64,000 nt of DNA from Cytophagales bacterium (GTDB taxonomy: Bacteria > Bacteroidota > Bacteroidia > Cytophagales > Flammeovirgaceae): assembly GCA_025056215.1 (NCBI GenBank), contig JANWWC010000001.1, positions 372,001 to 436,000 on the forward strand, given 5' to 3'. This document shows, piece after piece, positions 28,255 through 37,051 of this stretch (the stretch's first letter is position 1; the number at the start of each line of letters is the position of its first letter). A model generated the notes under the pieces. It worked only from the letters and a program-made list of their open reading frames with translations, was not told the origin of the DNA and did no database searches. A program made the position numbers and the translations under genes.

Positions 28255-29094
28255 ATGAATGAAAAAGAATTAGCAGCGTTGATATCATTATTGGACGACG
28301 ACGATAAAGAAGTAGTAGGTCTGGTCGAAAAAAAGATTTTGTCTTTAGGAAAGGAAGCTATTCCTTTCTTAGAAGAAGCTTGGCATAAAACTTCAATGCC
28401 CAATGTACAAAAAAAAATAGAAGATCTCATTCATGCTATGCAATTTCAAACGTTTCGCGAACGTTTGTTTAATTGGGTAAGCCGCGGCGGAAAAGACCTA
28501 CTTGAAGGAATGTGGATTATTGCTACTTATTCTTATCCCGACTTGACCTATCATGAAATTCGCTATCAAATGGAACAACTTTTTTACGATATTTGGATAG
28601 ACTTTAAAGAAGAAATGCATCCTGCTGATAAAGTTAAAATGTTCAATAATATTTTTTTTGGAAAATTTAATTTTAAAGCTAACACTAAAAACTTTTATAG
28701 CGTTTCCAATTCGATGCTCAATCAAGTGCTAGAAACACGCACAGGTAATCCTATTTCTTTGTGCGTTGTGTATATGTTGTTAGCGCAACGCCTTAAAATG
28801 CCTATTTATGGTGTTAATTTGCCTAACTTGTTTATTCTCACTTATAAAGATAAAAATATTCAGTTTTACATCAATACTTTTAATCGTGGACTTATTTTTA
28901 CAAGGCAAGATGTAGAAAGCTACATTAAACATCTCAACCTTGCTCACGACGAATCCTATTATGAACCTTGCTCACACATCGATATTATAAGAAGAACTCT
29001 TAAAAATCTTATTCTTTCTTATGAAAAAATAGGAGATTTGATGCGTATGGAAGAAATTCAAAGCGTTTTAGACGAAATGGAGGTAATTAGCTAA
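28255..29094 (+). CDS. SirB1-like transglutaminase-fold protein
   Basis: A 279-residue cytosolic protein. The central stretch TRTGNPISLCVVYMLLAQRL ... IYGVNLPNLFILTY aligns by eye with the SirB1/Transglut_core2 motif (G-x-PISL-x-x-x-Y ... LPGHF). The first 60 residues look like a HEAT-like helical repeat (KEVVGLVEKKILSLG), and the C-terminal 60 are helical. The histidine of the GHF motif is replaced (PNLF), so enzymatic activity is doubtful. The molecular role of this family is not established. The next gene follows 13 nt later. Confidence 0.65.
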   Translation: MNEKELAALISLLDDDDKEVVGLVEKKILSLGKEAIPFLEEAWHKTSMPNVQKKIEDLIHAMQFQTFRERLFNWVSRGGKDLLEGMWIIATYSYPDLTYHEIRYQMEQLFYDIWIDFKEEMHPADKVKMFNNIFFGKFNFKANTKNFYSVSNSMLNQVLETRTGNPISLCVVYMLLAQRLKMPIYGVNLPNLFILTYKDKNIQFYINTFNRGLIFTRQDVESYIKHLNLAHDESYYEPCSHIDIIRRTLKNLILSYEKIGDLMRMEEIQSVLDEMEVIS

Positions 29095-29107
29095 AATTTA
29101 TTTTCCA

Positions 29108-29902
29108 ATGCTGTATCATAAAACTTACGTATTGAGTGAAAAACACGATTGGGTAGTATTGATACACGGAGCAGGAGGAAGTTCTTCTATTTGGTTTAAG
29201 CAACTTCGCGCTTACCAAGAGCATTTCAACGTCTTGTTAGTAGACCTGCGCGGGCATGGAAAATCAAAAGAAACTGCTAAAGAATATTCAAACAGAAACT
29301 ACTCTTTTCGCGATGTTAGCTACGATGTAATAGAAGTTTTAGATTATCTCAATATCCAAAAAGCTCATTTTGTGGGGATATCGTTAGGCTGCATTGTCAT
29401 TCGCACTATAGGAGAAATTGCTCCCGAACGCATCAAAAGTATGGTGTTAGGAGGCGCTGTTACACGTTTAAATACGCGCTCAAAAATCTTGATGTTTATT
29501 GCCGATACTTTCAAAAGAGTGGTTCCTTTCATTTGGTTGTATCAGTTCTTTGCTTATATTCTCATGCCTCGCAAAAGGCACGAAGAATCTAGAAATTTAT
29601 TTGTAAAGGAAGCTAAAAGACTTGCCAACAAAGAATTTCTGCGATGGCTCAAACTCACAGCAGAAGTAAACCCGTTATTGCGTTATTTTACAGAAGTAGA
29701 AATTCCCGTGCCTACGCTCTACCTAATGGGAGAAGAAGATTATATGTTTCTACCTCAAGTAAAAAATCTCATTAAAAAACACAAACATGCTGTTTTAGAG
29801 ATATTTAAAGAGTGTGGACACGTTGTAAACGTTGAAAAACCAGAACTTTTTAATAAATTTTCAATCGAATTTATGAAACAAATCTCATTAGCATCTGCAT
29901 GA
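29108..29902 (+). CDS. Alpha/beta hydrolase
   Basis: A 264-residue alpha/beta-hydrolase-fold enzyme without a signal peptide. The oxyanion motif is LIHGAGGSS, the nucleophile elbow is GISLG, the acid is probably the Asp in GEEDYMF, and the catalytic His is in CGHVVNVEKPE. The lid region (about 125-190) is basic and aromatic. The fold covers esterases, thioesterases and C-C hydrolases, and the substrate cannot be read here. Its stop overlaps the next start by 4 nt (ATGA), which implies coupled translation with the small exported protein. Confidence 0.85.
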   Translation: MLYHKTYVLSEKHDWVVLIHGAGGSSSIWFKQLRAYQEHFNVLLVDLRGHGKSKETAKEYSNRNYSFRDVSYDVIEVLDYLNIQKAHFVGISLGCIVIRTIGEIAPERIKSMVLGGAVTRLNTRSKILMFIADTFKRVVPFIWLYQFFAYILMPRKRHEESRNLFVKEAKRLANKEFLRWLKLTAEVNPLLRYFTEVEIPVPTLYLMGEEDYMFLPQVKNLIKKHKHAVLEIFKECGHVVNVEKPELFNKFSIEFMKQISLASA

Positions 29903-30270
29903 TAAAAAAGGTTTTGTTTATAGCGAATTTTTTCATAGCTTCTTCGCATCTTTTGAATGCTCAAACAGAGGAGTGGAAAATGCTTGCTTCTCAAGAAGGA
30001 GTCGAGTTTTATGTAGCTCATTACATTTCCAAAATTTCGCCAACAGTCAATTCTATTATTAAAATTCAAAATACAACGGAGCAGCAAGTAGCCATAACTT
30101 TTACTCCTTTATACGCTTGCAAAGTAGGAGGACCTTTCATGGCTTTCAAAACAGAAATTGTCTATTTAAATACTGAACATAGGAGCTCTACCCATAATTA
30201 TACATTTTGCGAAAATCGAAACATTCCACAAATACAAATTCAAAACATTCAAATCCAGATAAAGCCATGA
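29899..30270 (+). CDS. Small exported protein of unknown function
   Basis: A 123-residue protein with a signal peptide (cleavage near LLNAQ). The mature part has two Cys residues (ACKVGG and TFCENR) and ends in an odd alternating tail, QIQIQNIQIQIKP. No family is recognised. It overlaps the hydrolase gene and the STAS-like gene by 4 nt each, so its coding status is well supported by position. Confidence 0.6.
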   Translation: MIKKVLFIANFFIASSHLLNAQTEEWKMLASQEGVEFYVAHYISKISPTVNSIIKIQNTTEQQVAITFTPLYACKVGGPFMAFKTEIVYLNTEHRSSTHNYTFCENRNIPQIQIQNIQIQIKP

Positions 30271-30668
30271 CAACTTTAGAAGAAGATTACATGATTTACT
30301 TCAATGAAAAGTATTGCAAAATCAGAATGTACGAGAAGGAACCGCTATTGCTTCATTGTGAATGGCTCTCTGATACTGATGAAAGTCGCTATCTGAAAGC
30401 GATGAAAAAGATTTTAGACCTTATTAAGGCTAAACAGCTCAAACTCTTGATGATTGATAGACGACATTTAAAACATGTTACTCCTGAAAATTTAACATGG
30501 ACTTATACTGAATGGCAAGATAAGCTAATTGCAAACGGTTGTCAGAAACTAGCGATTATCGATGAGAGCATTGCGCATTTAGAGGAATCTTCTAAATGGA
30601 AACAGCCTCTGCAAGTAGAATATTTTCATCATATAGAAAAAGCCGCTGAGTGGTGTAGAAATAGCTAA
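30267..30668 (+). CDS. STAS/SpoIIAA-like domain protein
   Basis: A 133-residue protein starting at the ATG that overlaps the previous stop (ATGA at 30267-30270); an upstream in-frame start would add 20 low-complexity residues inside the preceding gene. The pattern LKLLMIDRRHLKHVTPENLTWTYTEW ... CQKLAIIDESIAHL resembles small Bacteroidota proteins with a SpoIIAA/STAS-like fold. Such proteins often act in signalling or lipid binding; no specific role is shown. Confidence 0.55.
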   Translation: MTTLEEDYMIYFNEKYCKIRMYEKEPLLLHCEWLSDTDESRYLKAMKKILDLIKAKQLKLLMIDRRHLKHVTPENLTWTYTEWQDKLIANGCQKLAIIDESIAHLEESSKWKQPLQVEYFHHIEKAAEWCRNS

Positions 30669-30729
30669 ATTTATTTGCAAACTTCAAACTAAATAGTTCA
30701 AAAAAAGTTATACAAACAAAAAGTCAAGT

Positions 30730-31338
30730 ATGACGAACGTTACTTTTGAGTCTGTTTCTAAAAAAATTGCCAAAACTCAATATCCCGTTTTGGAGCTGCT
30801 GAGAAGTCGCTGGAGCGCGAGAGCTTTTGCAGAAACTCCTATCAGTCACGAAAATCTTATGACGCTCTTTGAAGCAGCAGTTTGGGCTCCGAGCAGTATG
30901 AACGAACAACCATGGCATTTTGTATACGCTCATCACCATGACGATGTATTTGCCAAATTTGTGGATTGCTTGGTAGAAGGCAATCAGGCATGGGCTAAAA
31001 ATGCTGCAGTATTGGTGCTCATTTTAGCAAAAACTCATCACGAAAAAGGGAACGTACCCAATAAATACGCTTGGTATGATGTGGGAGCAGCTACTACCCA
31101 AATGCTCATTCAAGCTGCTTCCATGAATATTTATGGGCACATTATGGGCGGTTTTGAGCCTAAAAAAGTATACGAGCATTTTAAAATCCCGCAAGGGTAT
31201 GAACCTGTATGTTTTACTGCTTTAGGTTACTTAGCAGATCCTGCTACTCTTTCGGAACCGTTTTATACGCGCGAGATTACGCCTAGAACAAGAAAACCTC
31301 TCACAGAGGTAGTTTCCCATAAAGAAGCTACAATATGA
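30730..31338 (+). CDS. Nitroreductase family protein
   Basis: A 202-residue FMN-dependent oxidoreductase. The FMN-binding opening RSRWSARAFAETPIS, the loop AVWAPSSMNEQPWHFVYA and the end of the fold (FTALGYLADP) are typical. Nitroreductases use NAD(P)H to reduce nitro compounds, quinones or flavins. The natural substrate is unknown. It ends 2 nt from the convergent WD40-caspase gene and is preceded by a 61-nt gap, so it may have its own promoter. Confidence 0.85.
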   Translation: MTNVTFESVSKKIAKTQYPVLELLRSRWSARAFAETPISHENLMTLFEAAVWAPSSMNEQPWHFVYAHHHDDVFAKFVDCLVEGNQAWAKNAAVLVLILAKTHHEKGNVPNKYAWYDVGAATTQMLIQAASMNIYGHIMGGFEPKKVYEHFKIPQGYEPVCFTALGYLADPATLSEPFYTREITPRTRKPLTEVVSHKEATI

Positions 31339-31340
31339 AT

Positions 31341-34300
31341 TTACGGCTGTGCAATGCCTATAGGAAAATCTTGACCTGACATAAAAACAGTGAGGTATTG
31401 CGGCGTGCCTTTGTATTTCAAGGAAAGCTCTGGTACGAGGTCTGAAGCAAAGTTTTTGATTTCTCCAACGGTAATTTTACCGTCTTTAACGCCTCCGTCT
31501 GCAGCACCCTTCAGACCTTCTAATACGCTGTACGTAAAAATACCGTGGCCAAGAGATTGTACTTCTGATGCATATTGCGCTTGCCCACTAGCGGCAATAA
31601 TCGCCAAACCAGTAGCTCTGGCGAGTTGAACAATTGCTTTTTCTTCTGCTACGCTCCGTTTAGAAAAAGCTTGCATCATACCACCAGACTGGCAAGCGTC
31701 AATCAAAAAGAGTTGTTTTTGCGCTTTGAGACGCGTGCTAAATCTCTGTAATTCTACAGCTGAAATCGAATATTTTTCTAATTCTTGTGGTGCACCATAC
31801 AGTTGAGTCGTTTCATACATACACAAATAAAACACTCCATTTTCATCTTCCGAGCTCATTACGCCGTGTCCCGCAAAATACAATACAAAAACATCTTCTA
31901 ATTTAGCTTGTAAAATAAGTCTTTCAAAATACTTTCGAATATTTTCAGCAGTAGCTTCTTGATTGTAATATTCTTGAATGTAAATTTGTTTAAATATACC
32001 GCGAGCGGATGTGCTAAATGCCCGAGCGATTGCTTGCCCATCTTTTTGAGCAAAATTCAGATTATATCTCGGATTTTTGTATTCATTTACGCCAACAACT
32101 AAAAGATACAAATCTGCTTGCGGAACAGTCGAAGCGCTTTCGTATTGAACATGCAAAAGAGTAGGTAAAGACTCTGTGCGTTGGCTATTCAGAGCCGTTG
32201 CAGATAAAACATTAATGCCATTGGCAAGCGTAACTTCAAACTCTACTTGGTACACATTATCCTGAATTGTTTTATGAAAGCAATTTCTAGGCATTGAAAC
32301 TACCAACTTTCCATTTTGAAACAGTCGCATTTCATCTATTCCTCCTCCTTTGTCTACCACTTGAAGAACTCCTACGAACCTTTCTGATGAAACCTTAAGG
32401 AGAGGCGTACTCGGTTTAAACCCACGCGTTTGCATGTCTGGCAATAAGAATCGCACTTCAGGTGCTGGAAGCATACCAGAAGCGTAAGGATGTACAAAAA
32501 GCTTTTCATTGCGAAAAATTCTTTGCCAAAGTCCTGGAAAGTAATATTTTTCATATAAAGAACTAAGAGGAATTACTGTGTTATTATCTGTAAAATGCAA
32601 AGCGTGCTGAATGCCAGCTTGTGTTCCGTCAAAAATTCCTTCTGGTGTAGTAATGACATAATCAATATTATTATTAAGTAAAATAAAGCTTAATTTTTCT
32701 TTCCAAGTAGAAGTTTCCCACACTTTTAATTTGGTATCAGTAGAAGAAGAAACCAAGTATTTGCCATCAGGAGAAAACGCAAGTGCCCAAATCCAACCTT
32801 CGTTGCCTTGAAGAGTAGCCAACAGTTTTTGAGAAGGAATATCCCAAATGCGAATAGTTTTGTCAAAGCTACCAGTAGCAAGAATTTGCCCTCCAGGGTG
32901 AAATGCTAAACAATAAACTGCCTCTGTATGCCCTATGAATTGGCGAATAAGTTTGCCTGTAGCTGTTTCCCATATTTTTGCAGTCTTATCGTAAGAAGCA
33001 GTTGCTACATACATTCCGGAAGGGCTAAACTGAATTTGGTTGATAATTCCTTTGTGAGCAATAATAGTTTGGGCTATTTCCCCCTTTTCGGTGAGCAAAA
33101 CAAGGTTATGTATTCCTGCTTCTGTTCGGAGTTCTCCACTGGCTAAAGCCCAACGTCGCGCTTCAGAATGGGCTTGTAATGCTCTCAAATATCCATTTCT
33201 TCCTTCTATTTGGCGAATTAATTGTCCTTTTTCATTCCATAAAAAAAGTTTGTTTTGAGAAGTCGCCCCTATTTTTCCAGAAAGCCAGGCTAATCCATTA
33301 ATCTCTTTAGAAGTAGTAGCAAGTGTAAAAAGAGGTTCTCCGCTGAGTTGCCGAACAATTACGCTCCCATCTGTACTTCCTGTTATCCAACCATTCTTAC
33401 TTTGAACAAGAGTAGTAACACTATTTTGGTGCCCTCCCCATGTATTAATAATTCTACCGCTTTCAAAATGAAGCACTTGCACAACTCTGCTTCTATTTCC
33501 AATAACCAATTTTTCGCCTTGTTCATCAAACTGAATTGCTAGAGCAAAGTTTCGATTCAATCCTACTACTCCTACGAGTTCCCCAGTAGAATTTTCCCAT
33601 ATTTTCGCAGTATTATCTTCGCTTCCACTCACTACAAAACGACCATCAGGCGAAAAAGCAACACAAGTAACAGCAAAAGTATGAGCTTCTGTTACGCGAA
33701 TCAGAGTCTTTGTAGGAATATCCCAAAGTCGGAAAGTTTTATCTTCCGAGGCAGAGGCGAGTTTTTGTCCGTCTTCACTAATGGCTAAGTCAGTAATGGC
33801 AGATTTGCTCCCCTGAAAATCGTCTAATGGCTCCCCGTTTTTATCCCACATTCTTATTCTTTTATCTTTTCCTGCCGTAATAATCTGATTTTCAGGAGTA
33901 ATCAAAACATCTTGGATAGCGCCGATATGCGCTTCTATCTCGCGGCGTTTTTTTCCATCGTGCCAATTGCGAAATGCAAAAGTACCATTTTCTGCTCCTG
34001 TAACAATTATTTTATTGTCTTTTGAAACAGCTATACAAAGAGGCTGATAAGTTTCAGTTACTTGCCAAATGATGGTATTCTTTTCTGTATCTAATGCAAT
34101 GATTTCTTTTTCATCGGTAATCACTAATAAAACATTCGTTTGCGGTACGAAGTACAACTGAATGATTTCTTCTTCCCCTATATCGACTTGCTTGAGTTTT
34201 AATCCATCATTTAAATTCCAAAAAATAATCTCCCCGCGCGCATCTGCTGAAATAATCGTCTCTTCATCAGCATTCAGGGCTATAGTGTTGATTTTAGCTC

Positions 34301-34520
34301 GATGCCCTTCTAAAGTTCTCAATAATCTCCATTGATTCGTTTCCCAAATTTTGAGAGTTTTATCATCAGAAGCAGTAATCAAAAAATTTCCATCAGAACT
34401 AAAAGCTACATCAGAAATCCAATCGCTATGGCCGAGTTGAACGCGCAAAGTAGGAGTTTGTCCTGAAGATAGTAAAAAGGTTCCTGAAAAGCACAAATAA
34501 AAACAAAGAATTCGCTTCAT
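31341..34520 (-). CDS. Exported WD40-repeat protein with C-terminal caspase (peptidase C14) domain
   Basis: A 1059-residue protein. The Met at 34520 is preferred because it begins a signal peptide (MKRILCFYLCF ... LSSGQ); an upstream start at 34568 would hide it. About residues 25-640 hold a dozen or so WD40 repeats, enough for two propellers (VAFSSDGNFLITASDDKTLKIW, VAFSPDGRFVVSGSEDNTAKIW). An Ig-like segment follows, then a caspase-like domain from about 830 with the dyad His885 (YFAGHG) and Cys943 (DACQSGG). WD40-caspase fusions are known in Bacteroidota and cyanobacteria. Here the signal peptide places it in the periplasm or outside. Substrates and any role in cell death are unknown. It is convergent with the nitroreductase gene. 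Confidence 0.85.
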   Translation of the reverse strand: MKRILCFYLCFSGTFLLSSGQTPTLRVQLGHSDWISDVAFSSDGNFLITASDDKTLKIWETNQWRLLRTLEGHRAKINTIALNADEETIISADARGEIIFWNLNDGLKLKQVDIGEEEIIQLYFVPQTNVLLVITDEKEIIALDTEKNTIIWQVTETYQPLCIAVSKDNKIIVTGAENGTFAFRNWHDGKKRREIEAHIGAIQDVLITPENQIITAGKDKRIRMWDKNGEPLDDFQGSKSAITDLAISEDGQKLASASEDKTFRLWDIPTKTLIRVTEAHTFAVTCVAFSPDGRFVVSGSEDNTAKIWENSTGELVGVVGLNRNFALAIQFDEQGEKLVIGNRSRVVQVLHFESGRIINTWGGHQNSVTTLVQSKNGWITGSTDGSVIVRQLSGEPLFTLATTSKEINGLAWLSGKIGATSQNKLFLWNEKGQLIRQIEGRNGYLRALQAHSEARRWALASGELRTEAGIHNLVLLTEKGEIAQTIIAHKGIINQIQFSPSGMYVATASYDKTAKIWETATGKLIRQFIGHTEAVYCLAFHPGGQILATGSFDKTIRIWDIPSQKLLATLQGNEGWIWALAFSPDGKYLVSSSTDTKLKVWETSTWKEKLSFILLNNNIDYVITTPEGIFDGTQAGIQHALHFTDNNTVIPLSSLYEKYYFPGLWQRIFRNEKLFVHPYASGMLPAPEVRFLLPDMQTRGFKPSTPLLKVSSERFVGVLQVVDKGGGIDEMRLFQNGKLVVSMPRNCFHKTIQDNVYQVEFEVTLANGINVLSATALNSQRTESLPTLLHVQYESASTVPQADLYLLVVGVNEYKNPRYNLNFAQKDGQAIARAFSTSARGIFKQIYIQEYYNQEATAENIRKYFERLILQAKLEDVFVLYFAGHGVMSSEDENGVFYLCMYETTQLYGAPQELEKYSISAVELQRFSTRLKAQKQLFLIDACQSGGMMQAFSKRSVAEEKAIVQLARATGLAIIAASGQAQYASEVQSLGHGIFTYSVLEGLKGAADGGVKDGKITVGEIKNFASDLVPELSLKYKGTPQYLTVFMSGQDFPIGIAQP

Positions 34521-34653
34521 ACTCGAGATCTGTTTGTATGTAAGATGCAAAATATTCCTAAAATTCATATTTTAGAGCGCACAAAATTTCAAGTCACATT
34601 CAAGAAATCAACAGAAATCGTTTAAACTTGTAAAACCAACTATTTATTTAAAA

Positions 34654-36141
34654 ATGTATTTGTTAGGATACGACATCGGAAGTTCTTCAGTAAAAGCAAC
34701 ACTTTTGCAAGCTGAAAACGGTACGGCAATAGCTTCGGCCACTTCTCCGACCGTGGAAATGAAAATAGATGCTCCCCAGCCAGGGTGGGCAGAACAACAT
34801 CCCGACTTATGGTGGGAAAATCTCAAAATCGCTACGCACCAAATTTTAGCTACTTCGAAAGTAGACGTAAGTCAAATCAGAGCAATAGGTATTTCTTATC
34901 AAATGCATGGATTGGTAGCAGTAGATAAAAATTTGCAAGTCTTACGTCCGGCTATTATATGGTGCGACGGACGCGCCGCTTCTATCGGCGAAAAAGCCTT
35001 TCGAGCTTTAGGAGAACAAAGGTGCTTAGAAAAACTTCTTAATAGTCCTGGCAATTTTACAGCATCTAAACTGCGGTGGGTAAAAGAAAATGAGCCCCAT
35101 ATTTTCGATAAAATTTACAAAATTATGCTCCCTGGAGATTATATTGCTGCGCGCATGTCAGGAACTATCAACACAACAGTTTCAGGACTTTCAGAAGGAA
35201 TCTTTTGGAACATTCAAGAAGACCGCTTAGCTGATTTTCTCTTAGACTATTACCAAATTCCACATTCTTATATTCCTGATATTGTTCCCACTTTTAGCAT
35301 ACAAAGCGAGCTTTCTGTTTCTGCAGCAAAAGAACTAGGCTTAACAAAAGGAATTCCAATTAGTTATCGTGCAGGCGATCAGCCTAATAATGCTTTTTCG
35401 TTGAACGCGCTCCGAGCGGGTGAAGTAGCTGCTACTGCAGGAACTTCAGGCGTAGTGTATGGAGTAAATGACCGCCCTAACTACGATCGATTTTCAAGAG
35501 TAAACACTTTTATACATGTCAATCACACAGCTCAAACTCCTTCTTACGGTGTATTGCTTTGTATTAACGGAACCGGAATTATGAACAGTTGGATGAAAGC
35601 CCAAATAGGAGGTGGCTATTTGGATTATTCTCAAATGAACGAAATAGCCTCTCACGCACCTATCGGATCTTCAGGTCTTTGCATTTTACCTTTCGGAAAC
35701 GGAGCAGAGCGAATTTTATCCAACAAAGAAACAGGTGCTATGATTTATAACTTACAACTTAACATACACAACCGTTCGCACCTGTTTAGAGCAGCGCAAG
35801 AAGGTATCGTTTTTGCACTTAACTACGGGTTTGAGGTAATGCAAACCATGGGAATTCGCCCGCAAACTGTCCGAGCAGGAAATGCCAATATGTTTTTAAG
35901 TCCGCTTTTTGCTTCAGCTTTCTCTACACTTACTCAAACACAAGTAGAACTCTATAATACGGATGGCTCACAAGGAGCAGCACGCGGCGCAGGATTAGGA
36001 GCAGGCATCTACTCTTCTCTCGAAGAAACATTTGCTTCTTTAAGGGTAATTAAAAGAATAGAGCCTATCAATGCTGAAAAAAATGCCTATTTAGAAGCGT
36101 ATCAACGCTGGAAATCGGTGCTTCACAAATTTTTAGAGTAA
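34654..36141 (+). CDS. xylB: FGGY-family sugar kinase, probably xylulokinase
   Basis: A 495-residue carbohydrate kinase. The N-terminal ATP-phosphate loop is GYDIGSSSVKATLL, the substrate region reads ISYQMHGLVAVD and IIWCDGRA, and the C-terminal ATPase lobe has VRAGNANMFLSPLF. The QMHG motif and overall length favour xylulokinase (D-xylulose to D-xylulose 5-phosphate). No xylose isomerase is beside it, so another ketose is possible. It is convergent with kduI and divergent from the WD40-caspase gene, with 133 nt upstream. Confidence 0.8.
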   Translation: MYLLGYDIGSSSVKATLLQAENGTAIASATSPTVEMKIDAPQPGWAEQHPDLWWENLKIATHQILATSKVDVSQIRAIGISYQMHGLVAVDKNLQVLRPAIIWCDGRAASIGEKAFRALGEQRCLEKLLNSPGNFTASKLRWVKENEPHIFDKIYKIMLPGDYIAARMSGTINTTVSGLSEGIFWNIQEDRLADFLLDYYQIPHSYIPDIVPTFSIQSELSVSAAKELGLTKGIPISYRAGDQPNNAFSLNALRAGEVAATAGTSGVVYGVNDRPNYDRFSRVNTFIHVNHTAQTPSYGVLLCINGTGIMNSWMKAQIGGGYLDYSQMNEIASHAPIGSSGLCILPFGNGAERILSNKETGAMIYNLQLNIHNRSHLFRAAQEGIVFALNYGFEVMQTMGIRPQTVRAGNANMFLSPLFASAFSTLTQTQVELYNTDGSQGAARGAGLGAGIYSSLEETFASLRVIKRIEPINAEKNAYLEAYQRWKSVLHKFLE

Positions 36142-36169
36142 AAAACTTTCGGGAAAAACCCTGAAAGTT
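36139..36169 (-). terminator. Terminator of the minus-strand uronate genes
   Basis: AACTTTC-GGG (36144-36153) pairs with CCC-T-GAAAGTT (36159-36169) with one bulged base. On the minus strand the hairpin is followed by five T residues (36143-36139), so it ends the kduI transcript. It abuts the xylB stop and may slow that transcript too. Confidence 0.7.
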
Positions 36170-36178
36170 CTCATAAAC

Positions 36179-37012
36179 TTACATCAAAATATTTGTGCCC
36201 GCTGGGTCCATATCGGTGTAAGTTTTGTTTTCGCCACACATTCCCCAAATAAAAGTATAATTGGATGTTCCTGCTCCGCAATGAATCGACCACTCGGGCG
36301 ATATAACAGCTTGTTTATTTCTTACCACAATATTGCGAGTTTCGGTAGGCTCTCCCATAAAGTGCATGACTATCTGATTTTCAGGAATCTCAAAATAAAA
36401 ATATACCTCCATTCTACGCATGTGCGTATGAGGTGGAAATGTATTCCAAACGTTACCCGGATGAAGCTCTGTAAAGCCCATTACAAGCTGGCAACTTTGA
36501 ATGCCGTTCTCATGAATGTACTGAAAAATGGAGCGCTTATTAGCAGTAGCTTGATCGCCAAGATTGATATTAGTTGCTTCTGCTTTTGTCATTTTCACAG
36601 TAGGATAAGACTTATGTGCAGGGCAAGAATTCATATAAAATTCCGCAGGTCGGTTTTTGTCTTTACTTGCAAATGTGATGACTTTATTTCCTTGCCCAAT
36701 ATATAAACAGTCCTTGTAAGCTAATTCATACGATGTTCCGTCTACTGTTACTACTCCTTGTCCACCAATATTAAAAATGCCAAGTTCTCGGCGCTCTAAG
36801 AAATACTCAGCGCGCGTAAGACTCTCGAAAGCGGGAAGCGTAAGCGTTTTGTTCACAGGCATTGCACCTATTACGATAATTCTATCATAAAGAGAATATA
36901 CACTCGTAAATTCATCAGGAACGAAAATATTTTCGATTAAAAAATCTTTGCGCAAACGTTCTGTTGTGTAATGTTTGGCATCAATAGGATTTGCTGCATA
37001 ACGTACTTCCAT
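36179..37012 (-). CDS. kduI: 5-dehydro-4-deoxy-D-glucuronate isomerase (KduI)
   Basis: A 277-residue cupin isomerase that converts 5-keto-4-deoxyuronate, formed from unsaturated uronates released by polysaccharide lyases, to 2,5-diketo-3-deoxygluconate. The metal ligands are visible: H-T-H and the Glu five residues later in PPHTHMRRMEVYF, and the last His in SIHCGAGT. Length and motifs match KduI closely. It follows uxaA by 38 nt on the same strand and ends at the terminator. KduD, the next enzyme of its branch, is not in the window. Confidence 0.95.
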   Translation of the reverse strand: MEVRYAANPIDAKHYTTERLRKDFLIENIFVPDEFTSVYSLYDRIIVIGAMPVNKTLTLPAFESLTRAEYFLERRELGIFNIGGQGVVTVDGTSYELAYKDCLYIGQGNKVITFASKDKNRPAEFYMNSCPAHKSYPTVKMTKAEATNINLGDQATANKRSIFQYIHENGIQSCQLVMGFTELHPGNVWNTFPPHTHMRRMEVYFYFEIPENQIVMHFMGEPTETRNIVVRNKQAVISPEWSIHCGAGTSNYTFIWGMCGENKTYTDMDPAGTNILM

Positions 37013-37051
37013 AGTTGTTGAATTTGAAGTGAAAGAAATTAAATCAAAAGT

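Noticed and set aside
34599-34630. Possible promoter before xylB (TAAACTTG at 34623-34630)
   Set aside because: The -7 element has one mismatch and no TTTG lies at the right distance.
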